DNA from: Bacillota bacterium
GTDB lineage: Bacteria; Bacillota; Bacilli; Desulfuribacillales; Desulfuribacillaceae
NCBI GenBank assembly: GCA_023388635.1
Contig: JAEWFW010000058.1
Location: 1 to 64,000, forward strand
Direction of reading: 5' to 3'
Length of the DNA stretch: 64,000 bases
The number at the start of each line of letters is the position of its first letter. Positions within the stretch are counted from its first letter, which is position 1. A program made the position numbers and the translations under genes. A model generated the notes under the pieces. It made no database searches and was not told the origin of the DNA. It worked only from the letters and a program-made list of their open reading frames with translations. This document shows positions 32,325-41,112 of this stretch, one piece after another.

Positions 32325-33575
32325 ATGAAAAAAATCATTGTATTTCTTGTATTGCTGCTAACATTAACAGCTTGTGAAGGTATTACAAATGTAACTGCTA
32401 CAAACTTAATGGCAGGCGTTAACAGAAATGATATTGCCCCAATCGTCATTGACAACTCCCGGGAAAGCGGTGTCGATAAAATAACGGAAATCGCTGATTT
32501 TTCGCTTGATATTTTCGGTAAAATCCACGAGGGTGAAAACACGCTTATTTCGCCACTTTCTATCATTTCTGCCCTATCCATGACGGCAAACGGAGCGGAT
32601 AAGGAAACGCTGTCGCAAATGGAGGAGGCTTTCGGTGCAGATATAGGCAGTTTAAACGAATATCTGTATGCCTATAAATCATATCTCCCGACTGCCGACA
32701 AATACAAGGTAAGCCTTGCCAATTCCATTTGGTTTAAGGATACAGAGAGTTTGACAGTAGAAAAGGAATTTTTACAAACAAACAAGGACTATTACGATGC
32801 CGAGGTGTATAAAGCACCTTTCGATGATAGCACGAAAAATGACATTAACGCTTGGGTCAATGAAAAAACGGATGGGCAGATTAAAAAACTTTTAGAGCAA
32901 AAGCCTCCCGAAGATGCTGTAATGTACCTTATCAATGCGCTGTCTTTCGACGCTGAATGGCTGGATATCTACAAGGATACTTCCGTGCGTAAAGATGAGT
33001 TTACTACACAGAACGGCGATAAAAAGACGGTCGATTTTATGCGCAGCACTGAACATGGCTATATCGAGCTTCCAAATGCCGTAGGATTTTCAAAGCCATA
33101 TGCCGATAATAAATATTCCTTTGTGGCATTATTGCCCGAAGAGGGGCTGGCAGTATCGGATTTTATAGCCTCAATGGACGGTAAAACACTAATTGAGGCA
33201 ATTAAGAACCAAAGCAATGATCAGGTGCATGCCTCTATGCCTAAATTTGCCTTTGAATATAATAAAGAGCTTGCCGAAATATTGAAAGAACTGGGTATAA
33301 AGGACGCCTTTGATGCAAATTTGGCAGATTTCAGCTCCCTTGGACAGTCGAGTCAAGGAAATATTTTTATCAGCCGCGTTATTCATAAGACAAAAATCGA
33401 GGTAGACGAAAAAGGCACAAAAGCAGGTGCGGTTACCGCCGTAGAGATAATGGCGGGATCTGCCCCTCTGGCAGAACCTAAGATAGTCAACTTAAACCGT
33501 CCATTTTTCTTTATGATCGTGGATAACGAGTTTGGTCTGCCGATTTTTATGGGTGCTTTAAACGATGTGATATAA
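32325..33575 (+). CDS. Serpin, lipoprotein
   Basis: A 416-residue serine protease inhibitor. The signal peptide ends in LTLTACEG, so Cys near residue 18 is the lipidation site and the serpin is displayed on the outer membrane face. The serpin core is complete: LISPLSIISALSMTANGADK, NSIWFKDTESLTVEKEFL, INAWVNEKTDGQIKKLL, the hinge EKGTKAGAVTA (small residues, typical of inhibitory serpins) and the NRPFFFMIVD signature near the C-terminus. The reactive bond lies within about EIMAGSAPLAE but cannot be fixed. AGGAGG is eight bases from the ATG at 32325. Bacterial serpins of this type protect cells from host or self proteases. It is followed by its own terminator. Confidence 0.93.
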   Translation: MKKIIVFLVLLLTLTACEGITNVTATNLMAGVNRNDIAPIVIDNSRESGVDKITEIADFSLDIFGKIHEGENTLISPLSIISALSMTANGADKETLSQMEEAFGADIGSLNEYLYAYKSYLPTADKYKVSLANSIWFKDTESLTVEKEFLQTNKDYYDAEVYKAPFDDSTKNDINAWVNEKTDGQIKKLLEQKPPEDAVMYLINALSFDAEWLDIYKDTSVRKDEFTTQNGDKKTVDFMRSTEHGYIELPNAVGFSKPYADNKYSFVALLPEEGLAVSDFIASMDGKTLIEAIKNQSNDQVHASMPKFAFEYNKELAEILKELGIKDAFDANLADFSSLGQSSQGNIFISRVIHKTKIEVDEKGTKAGAVTAVEIMAGSAPLAEPKIVNLNRPFFFMIVDNEFGLPIFMGALNDVI

Positions 33576-33624
33576 TAAATGAGCATAAATGTAGCAGGCA
33601 AATTCTGCTCCTATTCCAATAATG

Positions 33625-33650
33625 GACTCCTTTGAGGAGTCTTTTATTTT
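33625..33650 (+). terminator. Terminator of the serpin gene
   Basis: GACTCC / GGAGTC stem with a TTTGA loop and a T-rich tail. Confidence 0.8.
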
Positions 33651-33693
33651 GAAGAATTGTAAAATTGTATTATATGCGACAGGAATAGACATA

Positions 33694-33702
33694 TGGTATA
33701 AT
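33694..33702 (+). promoter_or_regulatory. Extended -10 promoter of the vWA-XpaC-SBP-TelA operon
   Basis: TGGTATAAT: a perfect TATAAT (33697-33702) with the extended-10 TG. No good -35 is seen at the usual distance. It is 40 bases upstream of the first start codon. Confidence 0.6.
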
Positions 33703-33742
33703 TATGTTTATTATAAATGTAAAAATGTGAGGAGCGATAATT

Positions 33743-35269
33743 TTGTACAAAAAACTAGCGATCATCCTTTTAGTGGCAGTTTTATTGCTTTCTCTGAGTG
33801 CGTGTTCGGGAGCGGAGGACACATTCACTATTTTATCAAGTAGTGAAAATCAGGATTTAGAGCCAATGCTCAAGGAATTTGCACGAAAAAATGATATCAA
33901 TTTGAAGTTTGAGTATACAGGCTCTTTAAATATTCCTTCCATGGTAACATCATCGCAAAAAAATTATGATGCGGTGTGGTCCTCAAACAGTATATGGAAC
34001 GCTTCTATCCCCAGTTCCGTTTTGAAAAACTCAAAATCCATATCGATTAATCCTGTAATCTTTGCAGTAAAGGAAAGCAGGTACCAAGCTCTGGGATTTA
34101 GCAAGGATACGGTTGTAAGAGATTTGGTACAAGCAGTTGAAGCAGGAAATTTGAAATTTTTAATGCCTTCGGTCACCCAGACAAACAGCGGTGCATCGGC
34201 TTACATAGGCTTTTTAAACTCGTTGGCTGGCAATCCGCCGGTTTTGACAGAGGAAGATTTACAATCACCGGCTTTGCAAGAAAGCTTAAAGACGCTGTTT
34301 AAAGGAGTGGTGAGAAATTCCGGCAGTGACGAATATTTAATCGACATATTCAAGGAGGGAGATTACGACGCCCTTGTAAACTATGAATCTTCATTGATAG
34401 AATTGAATAAGCAGTTGATAGAAAGCAACCGGGAACCTTTAAGATTTATTTATCCTTCTGATGGAGTTTCTGTTTCGGATAGTCCCTTTGCATACATAGA
34501 TAACAATGATAGCGTGAAACTGGAGAATTTCAATAAGCTGCAAAGTTTTTTATTGTCCGCCGATACTCAGCAAAAGCTCGAAAGCATGGGTAGAAGAACT
34601 ACCTATGGAGGTCTGGTATCAAACGATGAGGTTTTTAAGGAATCGTATGGAATTGATAAGAATGCGTATTTGTCACCGATTAAATACCCGGCGAGTACTG
34701 TAATTAAAAGTGCACTGAATCTTTATCAGGATTTGTTCAGAAAACCTGTTGCGGTGGCTTTTTGCCTTGATTACTCAGGCAGTATGAGCGGACAGGGGAA
34801 TAGGCAGCTAGTGGCGGCAATGGAAAAGATATTGGATTATGCGCTGGCTTCGGAGGATATGATACAGTTTTCTGAACAGGATCAAATATTCGTCATCCCC
34901 TTTGCAAGTGAGCCGAAATGGGTCGATGCAACGGCATTTGGCACCGACACGGCAATGCTGATTTCCAAGATCAAGGAAACGCAGCCAGGGGGTGGAACCG
35001 ATATATATCAGCCGGTGGAGCACGCCGTTGAATTATTAAAGGATTTTGATACCGACGTATATACAAAGTCGATTGTCCTAATGACCGATGGTGCGTCCGA
35101 CGGTAGATTCAGCCGCAATACCTCCTACAATATCCCTGTATTTTCGATTATGTTCGGCGAGGCATATCCTCAACAACTGGATGACATCAGCGAACTGACA
35201 AAGGGCAAGACGTTTGACGGCAGAATAGACCTTATTAATGCCTTTAAAGAAATAAGAGCGTATAATTAG
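33743..35269 (+). CDS. Lipoprotein with solute-binding domain and von Willebrand A domain
   Basis: A 508-residue surface protein, first gene of a four-gene operon. TTG start after GAGGAG. Signal peptide with lipobox SLSACSG. Residues ~27-310 look like a type 2 periplasmic-binding-protein fold (TFTILSSSENQDLEPMLKEF, NYDAVWSSNSIW, FLMPSVTQTNSGASAYIGFL, the last typical of molybdate/phosphate-type binders). Residues ~333-508 are a vWA domain with an intact MIDAS: D343, S345, S347 in DYSGSMSG, T419 in GGGTDIY and D449 in LMTDGASD. This fits a metal-dependent protein-ligand contact. The fusion of a ligand-binding module to a vWA module on the cell surface suggests a sensor or adhesion role. The third gene encodes a second binding-protein-like domain. 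Confidence 0.85.
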   Translation: MYKKLAIILLVAVLLLSLSACSGAEDTFTILSSSENQDLEPMLKEFARKNDINLKFEYTGSLNIPSMVTSSQKNYDAVWSSNSIWNASIPSSVLKNSKSISINPVIFAVKESRYQALGFSKDTVVRDLVQAVEAGNLKFLMPSVTQTNSGASAYIGFLNSLAGNPPVLTEEDLQSPALQESLKTLFKGVVRNSGSDEYLIDIFKEGDYDALVNYESSLIELNKQLIESNREPLRFIYPSDGVSVSDSPFAYIDNNDSVKLENFNKLQSFLLSADTQQKLESMGRRTTYGGLVSNDEVFKESYGIDKNAYLSPIKYPASTVIKSALNLYQDLFRKPVAVAFCLDYSGSMSGQGNRQLVAAMEKILDYALASEDMIQFSEQDQIFVIPFASEPKWVDATAFGTDTAMLISKIKETQPGGGTDIYQPVEHAVELLKDFDTDVYTKSIVLMTDGASDGRFSRNTSYNIPVFSIMFGEAYPQQLDDISELTKGKTFDGRIDLINAFKEIRAYN

Positions 35270-35280
35270 AGGGGAATCGT

Positions 35281-35916
35281 ATGAGAGAAATATTTCTTGG
35301 TATCGCGACGGCAGTAGTATTCCTGGTAGTCTGGCTGATAGGCGACAATATCGTAATATCCGCTGTAAGCAGTGCGGTTTGTTTGGCAATCGCTGTTTTT
35401 ACCATAAAGGCTTTGGACAAGGAAAAGAAAATAAAAGTTAACTTACAAGACGATGAAGACGCATACGATAAGGTTCGTAAATCGATTGATGATTACAGTG
35501 CCTCTATCTTACGGTATACTGATAAATTTAAAAGCCTGAATGTAGAGAAGGACGTCATAGTAATGCTAGTTTCAGTCTATAGAACATGCATAAAAATATC
35601 GGATGCGCTCAAGGAAGATCATTCTCTCTACACGCAGCTCAATGACTTTTCCTCCTATTATTTACCCAGATTGATTAATATTTTGGATACCTATGAAAAT
35701 TTGGCTGAAGGTTCATTTAAAACAGATGAAGCGGAGAAATTTGCCTCGCAATTTTCCCACTTTTTGACTCAGATAACAGATGCTTTTGATAGAAAATATT
35801 ACAGCCTTTTCTCGAAGGATGTCTTAGACAGCAAGGCTGAAATGGTTGCCATGACGGCTATATTTACATCAGAAGGACTTGTGGACAATAAAGATTTTAC
35901 GGGAGGGACGAGATGA
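35281..35916 (+). CDS. XpaC-like membrane protein
   Basis: A 211-residue protein with two N-terminal membrane helices (residues ~3-22 and 25-43) and a ~165-residue cytoplasmic helical domain (DAYDKVRKSIDDYSASILRY, FSSYYLPRLINILDTYENLA). Its layout and the neighbouring TelA gene match the XpaC (5-bromo-4-chloroindolyl phosphate hydrolysis) family, which is paired with the TelA-family YaaN in B. subtilis. The biochemical function of XpaC is unclear. It starts 11 bases after the vWA gene and overlaps the next gene by four bases (ATGA). Confidence 0.75.
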   Translation: MREIFLGIATAVVFLVVWLIGDNIVISAVSSAVCLAIAVFTIKALDKEKKIKVNLQDDEDAYDKVRKSIDDYSASILRYTDKFKSLNVEKDVIVMLVSVYRTCIKISDALKEDHSLYTQLNDFSSYYLPRLINILDTYENLAEGSFKTDEAEKFASQFSHFLTQITDAFDRKYYSLFSKDVLDSKAEMVAMTAIFTSEGLVDNKDFTGGTR

Positions 35917-37013
35917 AAAAAATAGTCAGAGCAGTTATTGCCTTTATTGTAGTGATTGTAATCGGTATCACTGTATCCATAATGATGAATGACAAGGATA
36001 AAGCGGTCACCGTTACGGGCGCTGTAGGTGGAGGAAAGGAAAACTTTCTTGCCGATCCGGAGATTTTGAAAATTTTACATGACAGATACAATATAAACTT
36101 GAAGGTGGATAATTGGAGCAATAACAAGCTCATTAAGGACCCATTAGAAACAAAGGACAAGAAAGGCTATGATTTTGTTTTTTTCAGTGATGAAAGATTC
36201 TACGAATATTATAAAAAGCCTGCTGTGGCTGATGAAGCACCAAGGCTGCCAACGCTTAAATCTCAGATTGTTTTATCAACTCCCATAGTCGTTTATAGCT
36301 GGGACAGTATATGTGATACGCTTATAGAACAAGGTGTCGTGGAAAAGATTCAGGATATCTACTACATTACCGATATGCCTGCCGTATTGTCATATATTGA
36401 AAACAACACGAAGTGGTCGGACATAGGGATCAAGGATATTTACGGCAAAATTAATATTGCCAGCACAGACCCGGTAACATCTTCGCCCGGCGCCACTTAC
36501 TACGGGCTTTTGGCGTCGATTATGAACGAGGGATACGTTGATGAAAGCAATATCAACGATGTTCTTCCAAAACTTAAAGGCTTTTACAAACTTTCAGGCT
36601 TTATGAACAATACGCCTGCTGATCTGTTCGATTTGTATCTCAGAATGGGAAAAGGCGCTTATCCGATGATCGTTGACTATGAAAAATCGATTATTGATTT
36701 TGCCAATAACAATCCCGATAGCTTTAACATGGTCAAAGACAAAATAAGAATCTTGTATCCGAGTCCCACCATATGGAATTCCCACTGTATCATGAGCTTT
36801 ACAGAGGGAGGCACAACCTATGTGGACGCTTTGGCTGATCCGGAAATTCAAAAAATAGCATGGGAGAAATACGGTTTCAGAACCGGTGTCGTAGGCGGCG
36901 AATATGACGTGAACTCCGTTCCGGTAAAGGGAATCCCGCAAGAAATAACTTCGGCAACCAAGGGACTACAGAAAGAGATTTATGATCAAATTATTGAAGC
37001 GCTTAAGAATTAA
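35913..37013 (+). CDS. Membrane-anchored solute-binding-like protein
   Basis: A 366-residue protein with an uncleaved N-terminal membrane anchor (residues ~5-25, VRAVIAFIVVIVIGITVSIM, no lipobox) and an external type 2 binding-protein fold (NFLADPEILKILHDRYNINL, YDFVFFSDERFYEYY, GKINIASTDPVTSSPGATYY, IRILYPSPTIWNSHCIM). It is similar in plan to the binding domain of the first gene: both have the SSPGATYYGLL/TNSGASAYIGFL-type loop. There is no ABC permease or ATPase nearby, so it probably senses rather than transports. It overlaps the XpaC-like gene by 4 bases and is followed by telA after 32 bases. Confidence 0.78.
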   Translation: MKKIVRAVIAFIVVIVIGITVSIMMNDKDKAVTVTGAVGGGKENFLADPEILKILHDRYNINLKVDNWSNNKLIKDPLETKDKKGYDFVFFSDERFYEYYKKPAVADEAPRLPTLKSQIVLSTPIVVYSWDSICDTLIEQGVVEKIQDIYYITDMPAVLSYIENNTKWSDIGIKDIYGKINIASTDPVTSSPGATYYGLLASIMNEGYVDESNINDVLPKLKGFYKLSGFMNNTPADLFDLYLRMGKGAYPMIVDYEKSIIDFANNNPDSFNMVKDKIRILYPSPTIWNSHCIMSFTEGGTTYVDALADPEIQKIAWEKYGFRTGVVGGEYDVNSVPVKGIPQEITSATKGLQKEIYDQIIEALKN

Positions 37014-37045
37014 TATTTAATTAAAAGATAGAGGGGAGATTGGCA

Positions 37046-38152
37046 ATGGAAGAAATTATATTAGAGTTGGGGAACGAAGTACAGACATTACCGGAAAAAG
37101 TCAAGGAAGCGGAAGGTGGCATCAGTCTTGCGGCTTTAACTCCGCAGGAACAGAAGCAAGTTCTGGAGTTTGTGAATAAGATTGATGTTACAGACAGCAA
37201 CTTTATCGTTACATACGGTTCCGGTGCACAGACGAAACTCGCGAAATTCGCGGATGATGCTTTGCAAAATGTCAAAACGAAAGATTCGGGAGAGGCAGGC
37301 AAGTTGCTTTCCGATCTCGTGGTAACCATCAAGAATTTTGACGCTGTAGGCGAAAACAAGGGCTTTTTAAGCAATCTATTCGGCAAGGTTAAAACTGAAA
37401 TTGACAAGCTGATCGCACGTTATAGCGATGTGGAAGTTAATATTGACAAAATAAGCAACATGCTGCAAGCTCACCGTCACACTATGATTAAAGACATTGC
37501 AATGTATGACGAAATGTATAAAACGAATCTCGCATATTTTAAAGAGCTTACAATGTACATTGTGGCAGGTAAGGAAAAACTCAAGGAACTGAATGAAAAA
37601 ACAATACCGGCATTTAGAGAACAGGTACAGCAATCTGGAGATGAGGCGGAGATGCAGAAGCTGAATGATCTGGTTAATGCGGTAAACCGCTTTGAAAAGA
37701 AGGTTCATGACTTGCAGCTTAGCCGCCAGATATCATTACAGATGGGACCACAGATACGCCTGATTCAAAATAACGATGCCCAGCTTGCCGATAAAATACA
37801 AGCATCGATTGTAAACTCCATACCTCTGTGGAAAAATCAGATGGTAATCTCTCTGGGGTTGGCAAATGCCAAAGCTGCGCTTGATGCTCAGACAAAGGTT
37901 ACGGACATGACAAATGAGCTATTAAAGAAAAATTCGGAAATGCTTAAAACAGGCACGCTGGATGTGGCAAAGGAAAGCGAAAGAGCTATTGTGTCCATGG
38001 AAACTATCAAAAAGGTCAATCAGGATCTCATAGAAACGATTACCGGAGTGCTGGAGATACAACGAAAAGGCAAAGAGGAACGGCTTGCGGCTGAGTCGGA
38101 GCTGGTTGCAATAGAATCAGAGTTAAAACAGACGCTATTAGCTATAAGATAA
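37046..38152 (+). CDS. TelA/YaaN family toxic-anion resistance protein
   Basis: A 368-residue, mostly helical cytoplasmic protein of the TelA family, named for tellurite resistance but of unknown mechanism. Diagnostic stretches include FLSNLFGKVKTEIDKLIARY, RHTMIKDIAMYDEMYKTNL, ELTMYIVAGKEKLKEL, the RQISLQMGPQIRLIQNNDAQ block and SIPLWKNQMVISLGLANA. Start at the ATG at 37046 (GGGGAG seven bases upstream), not the TTG at 37040. It is the last gene of the operon and is followed by a strong terminator. TelA proteins are often next to XpaC or Ter proteins; the two binding-protein genes here are the unusual part. Confidence 0.92.
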   Translation: MEEIILELGNEVQTLPEKVKEAEGGISLAALTPQEQKQVLEFVNKIDVTDSNFIVTYGSGAQTKLAKFADDALQNVKTKDSGEAGKLLSDLVVTIKNFDAVGENKGFLSNLFGKVKTEIDKLIARYSDVEVNIDKISNMLQAHRHTMIKDIAMYDEMYKTNLAYFKELTMYIVAGKEKLKELNEKTIPAFREQVQQSGDEAEMQKLNDLVNAVNRFEKKVHDLQLSRQISLQMGPQIRLIQNNDAQLADKIQASIVNSIPLWKNQMVISLGLANAKAALDAQTKVTDMTNELLKKNSEMLKTGTLDVAKESERAIVSMETIKKVNQDLIETITGVLEIQRKGKEERLAAESELVAIESELKQTLLAIR

Positions 38153-38170
38153 TAACGATTATTGTATTGA

Positions 38171-38225
38171 AAATGGGGTGTCCAGTTTGGTCAGTTTTGA
38201 CTGACTTTCAGGACACCCCATTTTT
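38171..38225 (+). terminator. Terminator of the TelA operon
   Basis: Stem AAATGGGGTGTCC / GGACACCCCATTT, with a second inner stem GTCAG...CTGAC, followed by T-run. A-run on the left makes it potentially bidirectional, serving the minus-strand FliD-like gene as well. Confidence 0.9.
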
Positions 38226-38249
38226 GCATGATAATAGTATGATTGGTTT

Positions 38250-39500
38250 TTACAGACTGAGATCAAACAAAAATCCTGTCTTAGGCATGAACATACTCAT
38301 TAAGCTGTTGCCCGACTGCATATTGCTGAGGTTCGCATAGGATGCGTTTGGCATGCGCATAGCGCGATCAGCGTTGCGACCAGTGCTGTCAGCCAAACTT
38401 CCGTAGCCGGACAGCGCAGATTGTACCGAAGCCGGACTCTTTTGCACTGCTTGGGTCAGTTTGTCCTCATCTACCTGCATTTTGCCGTTTTTATCGATGG
38501 AGATACCCATTGAAGACAGGCGAGATGATGCATAGCCGTCACTATAGCGGTTATCCGAAATCAGGTTCAGCGCCTTCTTCGCACCTATGCTGTCTGCCGA
38601 TCCCGACATGAGATGAGAGATCGTTTTGTTGTAGGCGGCTGCAAAATCTTTCGCTGCTGCTACCACCTTAGAGGCGTCGGTTCCGCCGACAGTTAGCGTT
38701 GCACTTCCCTCGCCACGCAAGGTCATCGTTGCATTCCTACTGTCGGGAATGGAGATCGTATTGCTCTCAGATGTATACTCTTTTCCATTTATAGAGTATT
38801 TTGCGTTGCCAGCCGTTTGTGTTACATTCATTCCCAGTTTGTCAGCCGCAGAAGAAGTGTTGGATGCTTCAATGGAAAATGCACTCTTCTCACCCGTTTC
38901 ATTGGAGGTCAGCACGAGGCTGCTCTTACCGTCCTTGGTTTTCACACTAGCGGTCACGCCGGCCTTAGCAGCGTTGATTTTGCTGGCAATCGTGTTTAAC
39001 GTGTCCTGATTCGTGTCGGTAGACTTGACGGCGAAGTCCACACGAACATTTCCCTGCTCCGTCTTTAAAGACACGCTGTTCGTACCTTGCGCAAACGTAC
39101 TTTTGGCGGAAGAAGACAGCGCTTTTGACTCCGACTGTTGTGCTGTGGCTATGTCGGACACATCTACGTCAAACGAGAGCTTGGGATCGGAATGGTATGA
39201 TGCCTGGGCTGTCACCACTTTGTTGTCCGAGCTGACAAGACTACGTGCACCCGAACCGAGTGCCTGTGCTGCGCTGTTAAGTGCAGACGAGGCTGATTTC
39301 AAATCGCTTAGATTGTCGGTATTGTTACGGGTAAACAGCGTGTCTTTGAACAAATTGCTGTTTGATGTGCTAGGAACCCCCGAACTACTCGACAAGCCGT
39401 TGGTGTGCATGAAGAACTTTACTTGATTGGCGGAATAGCTCCCGACATTTCCGACACCATAAAAGTTGAATGAGTTGCTGCCACCGATTGGATTAATCAT
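38250..39500 (-). CDS. Orphan FliD-like (flagellar cap/hook-associated) protein
   Basis: A 416-residue Ser/Ala-rich protein. The middle carries the flagellin IN/FliD motif (TIASKINAAKAGVTASV, then SSLVLTSNETGEKSAFSIEA) and the C-terminal third resembles FliD (KDFAAAYNKTISHLMSG, LSSMGISIDKNGKMQVDEDK, LTQAVQKSPASVQSALS). It is shorter than typical FliD, lacks the usual long coiled-coil end and opens with an unusual Asn/Gly/Ser-rich stretch. Start at the ATG at 39500 with a near-perfect GGAGGTGAT. It stands alone, away from any flagellar genes in this window, so it may be an accessory cap or a secreted structural protein. Confidence 0.75.
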   Translation of the reverse strand: MINPIGGSNSFNFYGVGNVGSYSANQVKFFMHTNGLSSSSGVPSTSNSNLFKDTLFTRNNTDNLSDLKSASSALNSAAQALGSGARSLVSSDNKVVTAQASYHSDPKLSFDVDVSDIATAQQSESKALSSSAKSTFAQGTNSVSLKTEQGNVRVDFAVKSTDTNQDTLNTIASKINAAKAGVTASVKTKDGKSSLVLTSNETGEKSAFSIEASNTSSAADKLGMNVTQTAGNAKYSINGKEYTSESNTISIPDSRNATMTLRGEGSATLTVGGTDASKVVAAAKDFAAAYNKTISHLMSGSADSIGAKKALNLISDNRYSDGYASSRLSSMGISIDKNGKMQVDEDKLTQAVQKSPASVQSALSGYGSLADSTGRNADRAMRMPNASYANLSNMQSGNSLMSMFMPKTGFLFDLSL

Positions 39501-39745
39501 TGTTATCACCTCCCCTCTGGTAATAGTATTGTCTATTAATAATTATCGTCATTTTAAATTTTAAATTTATATAAATTACCAATTTGCTATGGATTATATT
39601 ATTACTCAGGGTGATTTATTAGTGAAATGTTAAAAATGTATTGGTATAATTTGAATATAAAGAGATGGACGTATACCGGATGGCTATGGGCATCGAAGTG
39701 CAGTCAGTGGAAGGATTTGAGATGAACTATTAGGGGGAGTCCTGC

Positions 39746-40993
39746 ATGAACAAGTTGGAGAAAAGCTGGATACTTTACGATGTGGGTAATTCGGCGTTTA
39801 TTATGCTTGTGTCGACAATTATACCAATTTATTTTAAGAATATCGCATCGGCTGACGGGATCAGCAATGCCGCATCGACTGCATATTGGGGATATGCTAC
39901 TAGCATTTCCACAATCATCGTAGCGATTGTCGGTCCGCTACTCGGTCCTTTGGGTGATTTGCGAGGATATAAGAAAAGACTGTTCCTGGTATTTATGGCT
40001 ATAGGAATCATAGGTTGTTTAGGTCTCGCTCTGCCTGTCGGCTGGCTGGCTTTTTTGATTATTTTCATCATCGCTAAATCGGGATTTTCCAGCAGCCTGA
40101 TTTTCTATGACGCGATGCTGCCCGATATTACTGATGAGAAACGTGTCGATATTATAAGTTCACACGGTTATGCTTGGGGGTATATCGGCAGTTGTATACC
40201 GTTTGTGATCTGTTTGGGAATGATCCTTACCGCCGAAACAACAGGAATCGGCGTAACGGCAGCTACCATGCTGTCTTTTATCGTGACTGCTTTGTGGTGG
40301 TTTTTTTGTGCCGTTCCGCTTCTTCGAGGATATCGTCAGATACATGCTGTGGAAAGAGGTGCTCATCCGGTACGAGAAAGTTTGTCACGTTTGTGGCATA
40401 CTGTTACTCATGTTCGTGAGAATAAAGTAATTTTCTCATTTTTATTTGCGTTTTTTCTTTATATCGACGGTGTGTATACGATCATAACAATGGCTACGTC
40501 TTACGGAAAGGATGTAGGAATTTCCGATAATAACCTATTACTGGCATTATTACTTACACAGGTAATAGCTTTTCCATGTGCCATACTGTTTGCAAGATTG
40601 ACTAAAAAAATTAAGACAGAGAGACTCATTTCCCTGTCAATTTTGGGATATTTAGCAATTGCTTTATTCGCTGTTCAATTGGATCAAGTTTGGGAATTTT
40701 GGCTGCTTGCCGTTGGAGTCGCTGTATTTCAGGGAGGCATTCAGGCACTTTCACGCTCCTATTTTGCACGCATTATTCCTAAAGAGAATGCCAACGAGTT
40801 TTTTGGCTTATTTGATGTATTTGGAAAAGGAGCTGCCTTTTTCGGCACGTTATTAGTCAGTGTTGTTACACAGATAACCGGTCATTCTCGTTACGGAGTA
40901 CTGGGAATCGCTGTACTGTTCGCCGTGGGATTATTAGCTTTCATCTACCATATTAAAATATCAAAGTCTAGTAAAACCTTACCGCAAATATAA
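39746..40993 (+). CDS. MFS transporter, UMF1/Atg22 type
   Basis: A 415-residue, 12-helix membrane transporter. The opening KSWILYDVGNSAFIMLVSTIIP and the GPLLGPLGDLRGYKKRLF loop between helices 2 and 3 are typical of the UMF1/Atg22-like branch of the major facilitator superfamily, as is QGGIQALSRSYFARIIPKENANEFFGLFDVFGKGAAFFG in two adjacent parts near helix 10. The substrate is unknown; some relatives export amino acids. GGGGGAG precedes the ATG. Single gene. Confidence 0.88.
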   Translation: MNKLEKSWILYDVGNSAFIMLVSTIIPIYFKNIASADGISNAASTAYWGYATSISTIIVAIVGPLLGPLGDLRGYKKRLFLVFMAIGIIGCLGLALPVGWLAFLIIFIIAKSGFSSSLIFYDAMLPDITDEKRVDIISSHGYAWGYIGSCIPFVICLGMILTAETTGIGVTAATMLSFIVTALWWFFCAVPLLRGYRQIHAVERGAHPVRESLSRLWHTVTHVRENKVIFSFLFAFFLYIDGVYTIITMATSYGKDVGISDNNLLLALLLTQVIAFPCAILFARLTKKIKTERLISLSILGYLAIALFAVQLDQVWEFWLLAVGVAVFQGGIQALSRSYFARIIPKENANEFFGLFDVFGKGAAFFGTLLVSVVTQITGHSRYGVLGIAVLFAVGLLAFIYHIKISKSSKTLPQI

Positions 40994-41112
40994 ATATTTC
41001 ATAGAGAGAACGCCAGTTGGTGTACAGTTGGGTAATCCTTAAACCGGATAAGGATTCCTTGACAGTAGTGCATTAAATTATATACGTTACTTACAGTTTA
41101 GGAGGCTCAAAA

